Source: Streptomyces sp. HUAS YS2 (lineage in GTDB: Bacteria > Actinomycetota > Actinomycetes > Streptomycetales > Streptomycetaceae). Taken from it: a DNA stretch of 64,000 nucleotides. The stretch lies in assembly GCF_033343995.1 (NCBI RefSeq), contig NZ_CP137573.1:5055001-5119000 (forward strand). The letters run 5' to 3'. Shown one piece after another: positions 18,662-26,970 of this stretch. The position numbers and the translations under genes were made by a program. How positions within the stretch are numbered: the stretch's first letter is position 1; each line of letters begins with the position of its first letter. The notes under the pieces were generated by a model. That model saw only the letters and a list, made by a program, of their open reading frames with translations. It was not told where the DNA came from and did no database searches.

Positions 18662-19945
18662 GTGTCCCGCATGCCGCAGCCGGAGGTCTACGTGGAGGGT
18701 CAGCAGACACCCGAGGGAGTGGAACGTCCGCGGCTGCGCGCCGGTGGGGCGGCCTTCACCTCCCTCATGGCACTCGCCGCCACCGGGCTCGTGGCGGGCC
18801 CCGCCGTGGGCGCGCCCTCGGCCGGCCCGTGCGCCCTGCCCCGGACCGCCGCCCACCACTCCCTCGGCCTCGACACCTGGAACACCGCCTACCCCAAGCC
18901 CGTCCACTCCCTCGACGCGGTCATGCTCTTCCTGTCCTTCCCGGACGCCACCCCGCTGCTCAGCCCCGACGAGCTGGCCGCCGACCACTTCCCGGCGACC
19001 GGCGAGTTCTTCGAGAAGGCCTCGTACGGCCGGTTCACCCTCCGCGCGGACCCGCGCCGCGAATGGATCGAGATGCCGCGGGACTCCACCGCGTACGACA
19101 TACGGCGCGACTGGGCGACGGACAAGCGCACCGCGTACCTGCGGGACGCGCTGGCCGCCGCCGACGGGAAGGTCGACTTCTCCCGGTACGACATCGTCTA
19201 CCTGGTCGCCGACCCGGACGCGCCGGGCGTCGACTCCGACGCGACCAAGGTCGTCAACCTGGACGACCCGCTCACCGTCGACGGCAAGGAGATCAAGCGC
19301 GTCGTCACCGTCTTCGAGCGCCACCCGCCCGACCGGAACGTCCTCGCCCACGAGACCGGGCACGTCTTCGACCTGCCCGACCTCTACCACCGGCCGGTGG
19401 ACGGCAAGGGCGACTGGGACACGCACGTGGGGGACTGGGACGTCATGGGCAGCCAGTTCGGGCTCGCGCCGGACCTCTTCGGCTGGCACAAGTGGAAGCT
19501 GGGCTGGCTGGACCGGCGCCAGGTGCGCTGCGTCCAGACCACCGGGACCACTCTGGTAGGCCTGGACGCGATGGCCGCTGCGCCGGTCGCGGGCGGCTCG
19601 CTCGGCACGCGGCTGGCCGTCGTACGGACCGGGGAGGACTCGGTCCTGGCGATCGAGGCGCGCGGCGCGACCGGCAACGACGCCGAGACCTGTACCCAGG
19701 GCGTGCTCGTCTACCGGGTCCGGGCCCGGGCGGCGTCCGGCGACGGGCCGATCGAGGTCGTGGACGCCCATCCGCGGACCGAGGACTGCTGGGACCGCTC
19801 GGTGTACCCGCCACTGGCGGACGCGCCGGTCGCCGAGGGCGAGACGTTCACCGTGCCCGGGGAGGGCGTACGGGTGGAGGTCGTGGACCGGACGCCGGGC
19901 GGGGCGTGGACGGTGAAGATCACGCTCCCGGAGAAGGGCGACTGA
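18662..19945 (+). CDS. Secreted M6-family metalloprotease
   Basis: 427-residue zinc protease of the immune-inhibitor-A type. The zinc site NVLAHETGHVFDLPDLYH (HExxH, about residues 230-234) and the following GDWDVMG are clear. An Ala-rich export segment lies at about residues 32-50. GTG at 18662 is chosen because AAGGTGG ends 5 bases before it; ATG at 18671 is the alternative. The catalytic core is followed by a beta-rich C-terminal domain. The gene is divergent from cdgA and ends 25 bases before a hairpin that can stop it. Confidence 0.85.
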   Translation: MSRMPQPEVYVEGQQTPEGVERPRLRAGGAAFTSLMALAATGLVAGPAVGAPSAGPCALPRTAAHHSLGLDTWNTAYPKPVHSLDAVMLFLSFPDATPLLSPDELAADHFPATGEFFEKASYGRFTLRADPRREWIEMPRDSTAYDIRRDWATDKRTAYLRDALAAADGKVDFSRYDIVYLVADPDAPGVDSDATKVVNLDDPLTVDGKEIKRVVTVFERHPPDRNVLAHETGHVFDLPDLYHRPVDGKGDWDTHVGDWDVMGSQFGLAPDLFGWHKWKLGWLDRRQVRCVQTTGTTLVGLDAMAAAPVAGGSLGTRLAVVRTGEDSVLAIEARGATGNDAETCTQGVLVYRVRARAASGDGPIEVVDAHPRTEDCWDRSVYPPLADAPVAEGETFTVPGEGVRVEVVDRTPGGAWTVKITLPEKGD

Positions 19946-19970
19946 GGCGCTCCGAGCGCTCCTCGCACAC

Positions 19971-20004
19971 GAAGAAGCCCCCCGCTTCCGCGAGGGGCTT
20001 CTTC
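19971..20004. terminator. Hairpin terminator shared by tRNA-Lys copy 3 and the M6 gene
   Basis: GAAGAAGCCCC and GGGGCTTCTTC form an 11-bp stem with extra inner pairing. It lies 6 bases past the tRNA 3' end and 25 bases past the protease stop. Confidence 0.75.
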
Positions 20005-20010
20005 CGTCTG

Positions 20011-20084
20011 TGCGCCGCCAGGGACTCGAACCCCGGACCCGCTGATTAAGAGTCAGCTGCTCTAACCAACTGAGCTAGCGGCGC
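20011..20084 (-). tRNA. tRNA-Lys (CTT), copy 3 of 3
   Basis: Identical to copies 1 and 2, with anticodon CTT and leader GTCAGCAG. Here the leader and the first 10 bases of the tRNA also encode the last codons and the TAG stop of the neighbouring protein gene. Confidence 0.97.
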
Positions 20085-20731
20085 CTGCTGACGTCGTAGA
20101 CCTTAGCATCCTGATCGGCGGGAGGAAAAATCGATACCCGCACGTCGGCGGCCGAGGCGGTACGGACCGCCCGGACGCACGCCCACAGCAGGACCTCCGG
20201 GCCGGGGAGCCAGGGCTGCCGGGTGTCCGGGGCCACGACCCAGCGCGGGCCGGAGGCGGACGGCGGGGACAGCGGGGGGATCGTCACGGCGTCACCGGTG
20301 CCGTGACAGAGCAGCGGCGGGACCGCGTTGCCCCACTCCTCCCACGCCAGCAGGGACGGCAGGCGGTGGGCGGTGCCGGGGGCGGTGAAGAGCAGCATCC
20401 GGCCGCGGTGCACGGCGACCGGGCCGGAGCCCGGGCCGTCCTCCCAGAGCCGGTCCAGCATCCGGCGGCCGAAGACGGCGGGGACGTTGACGATGTCGAA
20501 GACCGTGCCGCAGGGCAGGACCGCCGGCGCGGTGGGGCGGGCCTCCCAGAGGGCGAGCGTGGAGCGCGGGTAGGCCGTGGCCGAGGCGAGCCAGCCGGCC
20601 CCGGGCGCGGTGACCTGCGCGGTGTGGTGCGGCCCCTCGTCACGGAGCAGCGCGAAGATGTCGGTCCGGCGCTCGTCGATGTCGCTCTGGGCCGGGCTCA
20701 GGGGGGATTCGTCTCGCAGCCATGCGCTCAT
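20075..20731 (-). CDS. Small protein resembling a primase/polymerase N-terminal domain
   Basis: 218 residues. Segments LPCGTVFDIVNVPAVFGRRML, GPVAVHRGRMLLFTAPG and PRWVVAPDTRQPWLP resemble streptomycete proteins labelled bifunctional DNA primase/polymerase-like (recalled, not searched), but clear catalytic acidic residues are not visible, so an inactive or divergent fold is possible. ATG at 20731. Its stop codon lies inside the tRNA-Lys gene on the same strand, so the message probably contains, or is processed at, the tRNA. It lies downstream of a nuclease-helicase operon on the same strand. Confidence 0.6.
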   Translation of the reverse strand: MSAWLRDESPLSPAQSDIDERRTDIFALLRDEGPHHTAQVTAPGAGWLASATAYPRSTLALWEARPTAPAVLPCGTVFDIVNVPAVFGRRMLDRLWEDGPGSGPVAVHRGRMLLFTAPGTAHRLPSLLAWEEWGNAVPPLLCHGTGDAVTIPPLSPPSASGPRWVVAPDTRQPWLPGPEVLLWACVRAVRTASAADVRVSIFPPADQDAKVYDVSRRR

Positions 20732-20821
20732 GACTTCAGGTCTACCGGGAGTGACCGAACCGTTTCGGCGGGTTGCCGGAAACCCGGACAGGGTGGGGTG
20801 CGGGGGAGTATCTTGCGCCCC

Positions 20822-20831
20822 GGCATATGCC
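20822..20831. promoter_or_regulatory. GGCATATGCC palindrome, second copy
   Basis: GGCATATGCC followed by AGGGCTACGCG. Over 21 bases it differs from the block at 13068 at only two positions. It sits about 90 bases upstream of the 20731 start, between two minus-strand genes. Confidence 0.45.
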
Positions 20832-20880
20832 AGGGCTACGCGCCAGAGGCCGGTGGCCCCGGCCCCCGGCGCAGGTCGGG

Positions 20881-21234
20881 TCAGTCCTCGGCGGGCTTCC
20901 CGCCGGACCGGATCAGGTCGCGGCCGAACTCGACCATCTTGCGGGCGTAGTCCGGCGCCCACTCCGCCCTGTCGGCGATGTCCGCGTCCGTGAGCCGGTC
21001 GAACCGGCGCGGGTCCGCGAGCTGCGCGGCCGCGATCGCCTGGAACTCGATCGCGCGGTCCGTCGCGGCACGGAACGCCTTCGCCAGCTCCGTCGCACGG
21101 GCCAGCAGCTCCCTCGGGTCCTCGATCGACTCCAGGTCGAAGAAGTGCTCGGGGTCGGCGGTGGCCTCGGCAGGCTCGAAGATCAGCGGTGCGGGCCGGA
21201 GCCGCCGCTGCTCGCTCCGCTCGGGTTCCGCCAT
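20881..21234 (-). CDS. Small acidic protein of unknown function
   Basis: 117 residues, not recognised. It is helix-prone, with LFDLES-type acidic stretches, repeated Ala-Arg-Asp segments (ELLARATELAKAFRAATDRA, EFQAIAAAQLADP) and a charged tail ending GGKPAED. No membrane segment or cysteine cluster is present. ATG at 21234 has GAGGAGG 8 bases upstream; an upstream in-frame ATG lacks one. It lies 85 bases downstream of the helicase gene on the same strand and may be in the same transcript. Confidence 0.7.
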   Translation of the reverse strand: MAEPERSEQRRLRPAPLIFEPAEATADPEHFFDLESIEDPRELLARATELAKAFRAATDRAIEFQAIAAAQLADPRRFDRLTDADIADRAEWAPDYARKMVEFGRDLIRSGGKPAED

Positions 21235-21319
21235 GTGTGGTTCCTCCTCGCAAACGCACGGCCCGGACACCCGGGCCACCTCCCATTCTCCCGCGCCCCG
21301 CAAGACCGCGTCCCCCGCG

Positions 21320-22648
21320 CTAGGGGGACCAGGTCACGCGGTGTTCTGCCAGGTGGGAGAGGACCGCGTGGTTCGCCTCCCAGCCGTCCGGGAACTTCAC
21401 CGTCACCCCCAGCTGGACCGGTTCCGTCGACGGGTGGTCGTCGAGGAGGTCGGAGACGCCGGCGCGGCAGACGACGATGCAGGCGTGGCGGTGGCGGGAG
21501 GCCAGGACGCACAGGCGGCCCGTCTCCAGGTGGAAGGCCGTGGCGTCCGGGCGGCCCGACAGGGGGTGGAGGACGACCGTCACGTCGTACTCGCGGCCCT
21601 GCAGCCGGTTGGCCGTGTCCACCGTCACCCCCGTCACGCCGACCTCCGCGAGGGCCGCGCGGACGGCCGCCGCCTGGTCGCGGTGCGCGGTGCCGACCGC
21701 GATCCGGTCCGCGGTCAGCGGGACCGGGTCGGGGCCCCGCTCGCTCACCGCCGCGCCGCCCCGGTCCAGGAGCCGCCGCACCACGAGCGCCACCGCCCGG
21801 ACCGCCTCCGGGTCCGTCCGGGGCGTGTGCCGGGCGGGCAGCTCCAGCAGGCCCCAGCCCGACTCGGCCGCCTCGTCCAGGACCCGGTCCGGGCCGGAGC
21901 CGTCCGACGGCACCCCGAACGTCAGCCGCCGGTCCCCGTGGCCCGTCCCGCTGCGGAACGGCGTGTACGGGTAGAACGCGTCGGACACCAGCGGCGCCGC
22001 CGACGCCGGCAGGCGCCAGGAGACCGGGAGGCGGTGCTGCGGCAGGTCGGGGTTGTGCGCGAGGAGGGTCGACACCGCCGAAGCGGACGGGTCGTACGAC
22101 AGCCCCGCCCACTGCTCCGCGCCGACCACCGAGAACGGGTCCAGCTGCCCCGGGTCGCCGACGAACAGCGCCCGTTCGAACAGGCCCGCCACCGCGAGCA
22201 GCGCGTCCGAGCGCATCTGGTACGCCTCGTCGACGATCGCGTGCGCCCACGGCTCCACGTTCTTCACGTGAGCCCACTTCGCGGCCGTCGAGATCACCAC
22301 CGGCAGCCCGGCCAGGTCGCCCGCCTTCGCGGACTTCCGTACCTGCTCCAGGTCGTTCAGGGCCTTGTCGTACGGGTCGCTGTCGTTGGAGTGCAGCCGG
22401 CCCACCTCGAGGTCCGGCTCCTTCTCCGCGAGCCGCAGCACCAGGTCGTCGACCTGCGCGTTCGTCTGCGCGACGACCATCAACGGCCGCCCCGCCGAGG
22501 CCAGTTCCAGTGCGGCGCGGACCACCAGCGTCGATTTGCCGGCGCCGGGCGGGGAGTCGACCACGACACCCCGCGCGTCCCCGTGCATCGTGCCGGCCAG
22601 GATGTCGGACGTCGCCCGGGCGGCCTCCGCAGAAGGATCGAAGGTCAC
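21320..22648 (-). CDS. SF1 (Dna2/UPF1-like) helicase
   Basis: 442-residue ATPase with the full superfamily 1B motif series: SPPGAGKSTLVV (Walker A, about 32), VVAQTNAQVDD (Ia), AIVDEAYQ (II), VGDPGQLDPF (III), LPVSWRLP (IV), RLQGREYDVTVVLHP (V) and CVLASRHRHACIV (VI). It should translocate on or unwind nucleic acid. It is compact, with no added nuclease domain. The GTG at 22648 overlaps the previous stop (GTGA), so it is translationally coupled to the 529-residue partner and, through that, to the Fe-S nuclease gene. Together they look like a split Dna2 or AddB-type machine. Confidence 0.85.
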   Translation of the reverse strand: MTFDPSAEAARATSDILAGTMHGDARGVVVDSPPGAGKSTLVVRAALELASAGRPLMVVAQTNAQVDDLVLRLAEKEPDLEVGRLHSNDSDPYDKALNDLEQVRKSAKAGDLAGLPVVISTAAKWAHVKNVEPWAHAIVDEAYQMRSDALLAVAGLFERALFVGDPGQLDPFSVVGAEQWAGLSYDPSASAVSTLLAHNPDLPQHRLPVSWRLPASAAPLVSDAFYPYTPFRSGTGHGDRRLTFGVPSDGSGPDRVLDEAAESGWGLLELPARHTPRTDPEAVRAVALVVRRLLDRGGAAVSERGPDPVPLTADRIAVGTAHRDQAAAVRAALAEVGVTGVTVDTANRLQGREYDVTVVLHPLSGRPDATAFHLETGRLCVLASRHRHACIVVCRAGVSDLLDDHPSTEPVQLGVTVKFPDGWEANHAVLSHLAEHRVTWSP

Positions 22649-24234
22649 AGCACGTCCTCCGGGGTCACGGCGTCGGGCAGTTCGGCGACGTCCGCACGCG
22701 GCGGGCCGCCGTGCGTCCAGGGTGTCTCCTCCGGGTCCGGCAGCTTCGCGCCCACCCGCGCCTCGTGCTCGAACAGCGTCCAGGCCAGCCGCTCGCCCTT
22801 CTCCGGCACCGAGCCCTCGGCGGGTTCCTTGCCGCGGCCCATGCGGTCCAGGATGCGCAGGACCATCGAGCCGTCGTCGTCATGCCCGGCGAACTGCGCC
22901 GTCTGCGGTTTGCCGTCCAGCGAGCGGTACACCTTCACGCCCTCGCCCAGATGCGGCCGGTCCTCCGTGCGGACCGTGAGCAGCGGCCGGGGCGCGGGGC
23001 GCTTCGACTCCGTCCAGGCCATCGTGACCTCCACGACCTCCGCCACGAAAGCCTCTCCGGTCAGCCGCCGTCCGGCGAGGACCAGCGGGTCGTCCAGCGC
23101 CTCCTGCGCCTCCAGCTGGCCCTGCGCCTGTTCGCGCGCGGCCAGTTTCCGGGCCGCGGTCACCGCGTCGTCCCGGCGCGGCTGGGGCGGCTCGCCTGCC
23201 GTCACCCGGTCCCGGTGGGCGGTGAAGGACCAGCGGTCCCGCGTCCAGCGGTCCGGCACCCTCGCCCCCTCCGGCAGTTCCCGCAGCAGCTCGACGGCGC
23301 GCCACACCGCGTCCCACGTCGGCTTCAGCTGCGTGGCGATCAGCCGGCGGATCTCCCGCTCGGCCCGGTGCAGCTCGCCGAGCCGCTCGTCCGCGCTCGC
23401 GCCGTCCTGGGCGGTGCCGAGCGCCTGCCGGGCCCGGTCGTACCGCTCGATCGCGGGCGCGAGGAGCCGGTTGTCGAACGCCGGGTCCGTCGCCGGTCCG
23501 GCCGGCGGGCACAGCAGCTGACCGGCCGCGTCGCGACCCAGCTCGGCCCGGAGCGCCGCCTCCGCGCCCGATTCCCCGTCCGGTACGTCGATCCAGGCGA
23601 GCAGCGCCCCCAGGTGCTGGTCCTCCAGGGAGGACTGGCCGGTCGCCCAGTGCCGGTTCAGCAGGTCCGTGGCCGCGAGCAGCAGCGACGAGCCGGGGAC
23701 CCTGGCCCGGTCCCCGAAGTGTGTCAGCCAGCGGCCGAGCAGCGGCACCCGCGGCGGCGCCGGGAACGGCGTCTCCGGGTCCTGCTCGGCCGTCCGCCGG
23801 AACCGCATCGACCGGCCGAGCAGCCGTACGTACTCCACGCCGGACCGGCTCGGCAGGATCAACTGCGGGGCGTCCGAGCAGAGTTCGACCTCGACCTTGA
23901 CCTTCTTGCCGGTCTCCGGGTCGGTCTCGTTCTTCTCCACCGCCTCGACGCCGTCGGCGAACGAGTCCACGTACGGCAGGATCTCGTCGGCCAGTTCGGC
24001 GAGGAACGCGAACCGCAGGTCCCGGTCGCGCGGCTGCGGTACGACGAGCAGCCGCGGCTCGTCGGGGTCCGTGCCGACCAGCGCGCCGAGCGGCGCGCCC
24101 GCCTCGCCGGCGGTCGTCAACGGGACGAAGACGAGGGGCCGTTCGGCCAGATGCCGGTGGCGTACCGTCGCCAGCGGCTGGGCCCGGCCGGCCTCGACGG
24201 CCTCCATCCGGGCCAGCGTGCTGATCAGAGACAT
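22645..24234 (-). CDS. Unknown 529-residue partner in the nuclease-helicase operon
   Basis: I do not recognise this family. The protein is soluble and highly charged, with PLVFVPLTT and LLVVPQPRDRDLRFAFLAELA near the N-terminus, a middle region rich in Arg/Glu/Ala helices (about 240-390) that may form a coiled coil, and a C-terminal part with VYRSLDGKPQTAQFAG and VLRILDRMGRG. No nucleotide-binding motif is visible. It overlaps the nuclease gene by 10 bases and the helicase gene by 4, so a fixed stoichiometry and a shared complex are likely. It could be a structural or DNA-end-binding subunit (inference). Confidence 0.75.
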   Translation of the reverse strand: MSLISTLARMEAVEAGRAQPLATVRHRHLAERPLVFVPLTTAGEAGAPLGALVGTDPDEPRLLVVPQPRDRDLRFAFLAELADEILPYVDSFADGVEAVEKNETDPETGKKVKVEVELCSDAPQLILPSRSGVEYVRLLGRSMRFRRTAEQDPETPFPAPPRVPLLGRWLTHFGDRARVPGSSLLLAATDLLNRHWATGQSSLEDQHLGALLAWIDVPDGESGAEAALRAELGRDAAGQLLCPPAGPATDPAFDNRLLAPAIERYDRARQALGTAQDGASADERLGELHRAEREIRRLIATQLKPTWDAVWRAVELLRELPEGARVPDRWTRDRWSFTAHRDRVTAGEPPQPRRDDAVTAARKLAAREQAQGQLEAQEALDDPLVLAGRRLTGEAFVAEVVEVTMAWTESKRPAPRPLLTVRTEDRPHLGEGVKVYRSLDGKPQTAQFAGHDDDGSMVLRILDRMGRGKEPAEGSVPEKGERLAWTLFEHEARVGAKLPDPEETPWTHGGPPRADVAELPDAVTPEDVL

Positions 24235-25385
24235 GCGCCCGCCTCCAGTGCCTCCGCGCGCAGCGCCCGCGCCCGGCGGACCGCCGCGACCGTCGGGTCG
24301 TCCTCCCCCGAGCTCTCGGCCTCGCCCGAGCAGGGGGTGCCCCCGTCGCCGTCCTGTCCGCGCGCCGCGTCGAGCACCGCGCCGATCGTCGTCAGGCCGC
24401 CCAGCTCGCCCCGTACCGACCGGCCCAGTACCTCCACGGCCCCGGCGCAGCGGGCCCGCTCCCGGCAGTGGAACGCCAGCTCGCAGGCGGCCAGGCACTC
24501 CGGCGCGTACGCGTGCGGCACCGCCTCCACCGCCTCGGTCAACTGCTCCGGCGTGCACGTCTCCACGTCGAAGGTGAGCCCCTCGGGGAGCGCCGCCGCG
24601 ATGTCCTCGATCCGGGTGAGCCGGTCCAGCTGACGGCGGGTCACCGAGACCTGCTTGCGCACGTCGACCACGGACGCCGCCGGAAGGTTGGAGAAGTCCT
24701 TCGGGCACACGAGCAGCACCGACCGCGCCACCCGCGCGCCCTCGGTCACCGCCGCGACCCGCTCCAGGGCCAGCACGTACACCGCCGCCTGGCGGGCCGC
24801 CGCGCCGACCTTCGACGCGTCCGCCGCACCGTCGATCATCGGGAAGGACTTGATCTCGACGACCGTCCACCGCCCGTCGGGCCCGATCACCACCGCGTCC
24901 GGCTCCAGGAACACCGGCGAGCCCGCGACGTCCAGGGCGAGCAGTGGATGGTCGAGGAGCGTCCACGCCCCGGCCTCGGTCGCCTCCCGCAGCGCCAGCG
25001 CGGTCCGCGCGGCCCGCCCCTCGGGGCCGGCCGCCGCCAGATCGGGCACCTCGACCCCGGCCGCGTCGTCGACGCCGAGCAGCCGCAGCAGCTCCCGCCC
25101 GCCGTCGGCCTTCACCTTCGCCTCGAAGGCGTTCCCGCGCATGATCGCGAACTGGGACTGTCCGTACGCCGCGGGGGAGCCCAGCCGCTCCGCCAGCACG
25201 GCCTTGTCGACCCCCGCGCCGTCCAGCAGCGCACGCCGCTTGCAGCCGGGGTTGGCGGCCAGCGCCGCCAGCGCCCGCGCGTCCATCGGACGCGGGACGA
25301 CGGCCGGTCCGCGCAGCTCAGCGAGCTGGTGTCGGAGTGTCGTCTGCGGGGCTCCGCGCACCGCGCTGCCCAGGGATTCGCTCAC
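24225..25385 (-). CDS. Fe-S cluster PD-(D/E)XK nuclease, RecB/Cas4-like
   Basis: 386 residues from GTG at 25385; the start is uncertain, with ATG at 25286 as a shorter choice that avoids overlapping the PAP2 gene. Nuclease motifs in order: GNAFEAKV, LEPDAVVIG (Asp), WTVVEIKSFP (ExK) and ARQAAVYVLALE (QxxxY). Cysteines frame the domain: one in NPGCKRRAL near the N-terminus and four in ECLAACELAFHCRERARC near the C-terminus, the layout of the 4Fe-4S staple of Cas4, AddB and Dna2. It is the first of three overlapping genes ending with an SF1 helicase. There is no cas gene or CRISPR array nearby. Confidence 0.82.
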   Translation of the reverse strand: MSESLGSAVRGAPQTTLRHQLAELRGPAVVPRPMDARALAALAANPGCKRRALLDGAGVDKAVLAERLGSPAAYGQSQFAIMRGNAFEAKVKADGGRELLRLLGVDDAAGVEVPDLAAAGPEGRAARTALALREATEAGAWTLLDHPLLALDVAGSPVFLEPDAVVIGPDGRWTVVEIKSFPMIDGAADASKVGAAARQAAVYVLALERVAAVTEGARVARSVLLVCPKDFSNLPAASVVDVRKQVSVTRRQLDRLTRIEDIAAALPEGLTFDVETCTPEQLTEAVEAVPHAYAPECLAACELAFHCRERARCAGAVEVLGRSVRGELGGLTTIGAVLDAARGQDGDGGTPCSGEAESSGEDDPTVAAVRRARALRAEALEAGACL

Positions 25386-26211
25386 CCGCGGAAGTGTCGC
25401 ATCCGGCACTGACAATCGGGGACGGTACGGGCGGGGTGCCGGCGGTGAACCGGCGTGCGAGCCGGTCCGCGCCCCGCATGACGGGCGCCGCGAGCAGCAG
25501 CCCGAGGCCCATCACGGCCGCGCCGGCGACCGCGTCGAGGAAGTAGTGGTTGGCCGTGCCCATGACCACGATCACGGTCAGCAGCGGGTAGGCCACGCCG
25601 AGGACCTTGAGCAGCGGCGTCCGCCCGTACCGCCACAGCATCACGCCGCACCACAGCGCCCAGCCGACGTGCAGCGACGGCATCGCCGCGTACTGGTTGG
25701 TCAGCCCGCCCAGGCCGCGCGGCGCGCTCGCCTCGCCGCCCCACCAGCCGTACGCGCTGAACTGCGCCATCGTGTCGACGAAGCCGTGGCTCGCGTCGAG
25801 CAGCCGCGGCGGGCAGGTCGGCAGCAGCGTGAAGCCGACCAGGCCGAGCAGCGTGGAGGTCATCAGCCAGGTGCGGGCCGCCCGATAGTGGGCCGGGCGG
25901 CGGCGGAACAGCCATATGAGCACGGCCGGGGTGACCAGGTAGTGCAGCGTGGCGTACGCGAAGTCGGCGGGTATGCCGATCTCCGGGGTGGCCGTGAAGA
26001 GCCGGTTGAGCGGGTGCTCTGCGTTCAGGTACAGCAGCTTCTCGATCCGCAGGATCGCCAGGCCGTGGTCGACCGCGGCCGTCACGTCGCCGCGCGCGAG
26101 CAGCCGGCCGCCCGAGTACGCGGCGTACACCACCACGATCAGCAGCAGCTCCGTCCACCAGCGCGGCCGGCCCTCCCTGACCCCCAGCGACGCTCCTCGC
26201 GGCAGCGGCAT
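25318..26211 (-). CDS. PAP2-superfamily integral membrane phosphatase/transferase
   Basis: 297 residues with six hydrophobic segments. The phosphatase signature is split between SLHVGWALWCG and GTANHYFLDAVAG, giving the two catalytic histidines of PAP2 enzymes. The 14-residue WWTELLLIVVVYAA starts the first membrane helix. The closest type is the PAP2_3 group, which includes inositol-phosphate transferases and lipid phosphatases; the substrate is not determined. ATG at 26211 has GGGGGGA upstream. Its 3' end overlaps the nuclease reading frame, so it may head that operon. Confidence 0.8.
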   Translation of the reverse strand: MPLPRGASLGVREGRPRWWTELLLIVVVYAAYSGGRLLARGDVTAAVDHGLAILRIEKLLYLNAEHPLNRLFTATPEIGIPADFAYATLHYLVTPAVLIWLFRRRPAHYRAARTWLMTSTLLGLVGFTLLPTCPPRLLDASHGFVDTMAQFSAYGWWGGEASAPRGLGGLTNQYAAMPSLHVGWALWCGVMLWRYGRTPLLKVLGVAYPLLTVIVVMGTANHYFLDAVAGAAVMGLGLLLAAPVMRGADRLARRFTAGTPPVPSPIVSAGCDTSAGERIPGQRGARSPADDTPTPAR

Positions 26212-26357
26212 CCGTACGTCCCCCCATCCGGTCCTGATCTTCAAGAGACGCGGGGGAGGGGGAACGGGTTGCCCGGAGGCGGACGGGAGTTCGGGTGCGG
26301 GATGATGAGGGTGCACGTTCGTGCACCCATGCGAGGACATTTCAGGGAGAAGTCTTC

Positions 26358-26954
26358 ATGGCACCGCGCATCCTGCTCGCCCGCCACGGCCAGACCGAGT
26401 GGTCGCTCTCGGGCCGGCACACCGGCAGGACGGACATCCCGCTGCTCGAAGAAGGCCGCCGCGGCGCGAAGCTGCTCGGCGAACGGCTGCACCGCGGGGC
26501 CTGGGACGGACTCCCGGGCGTCGAGATCCGCACCAGCCCCCTGGTCCGCGCGGCCGAGACCTGCGAGCTGGCGGGCTTCGGCGAGCGCGCCGAGCGCTGG
26601 GACGCGCTCATGGAGTGGGACTACGGCGCGTACGAGGGCCTGACCCCGGCGCAGATCCAGGAGCGGCAGCCGGGCTGGCTGCTCTGGACCGACGGCGTGC
26701 CGGAGGGCGAGACCCGCGCGGACGTGGCCGCCCGCGCGGACGAGGTGGTGGCCTGGGCGCGCTCGGCGGACCGGGACGTCCTGGTCTTCGCGCACGGGCA
26801 CATCCTGCGCACGATCGCCGCGCGCTGGCTGGGCGAGGACGTGTTCTTCGGCTCCCGGATCAAGCTCGACCCGACGAGCCTGTCGGTGCTCGGCTGGCAG
26901 TACGGCGCGCCCGCGATCGAGCGCTGGAACGACACCGGGCACCTGGAGGCATAG
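26358..26954 (+). CDS. Histidine (acid) phosphatase family protein
   Basis: 198 residues, phosphoglycerate-mutase-like fold. The phospho-histidine motif ILLARHGQTEWSLSG is at residues 5-19. The second catalytic histidine is in VFAHGHILRTIAARW, and the acidic residue in WDALMEWDYGAYEG. Members dephosphorylate small phosphates such as sugar phosphates, cofactor precursors or phosphoglycerate, and the target is not clear. ATG at 26358 has AGGGAGA 8 bases upstream. It is divergent from the PAP2 gene and convergent with the XRE regulator. Confidence 0.87.
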   Translation: MAPRILLARHGQTEWSLSGRHTGRTDIPLLEEGRRGAKLLGERLHRGAWDGLPGVEIRTSPLVRAAETCELAGFGERAERWDALMEWDYGAYEGLTPAQIQERQPGWLLWTDGVPEGETRADVAARADEVVAWARSADRDVLVFAHGHILRTIAARWLGEDVFFGSRIKLDPTSLSVLGWQYGAPAIERWNDTGHLEA

Positions 26955-26970
26955 CCGCCGCCCGGGGCGG

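Noticed and set aside
20773..24633. Very long plus-strand open frame (1286 codons) opposite the nuclease-helicase genes
   Set aside because: It is Arg/Pro/Gly-rich without recognisable domains and mirrors three well-supported minus-strand genes; typical high-GC frame shadow.
24225..25385. Cas4 of a CRISPR system
   Set aside because: Only the nuclease and Fe-S layout are similar; no CRISPR array or other cas gene is present and the operon partner is a helicase of Dna2 type.
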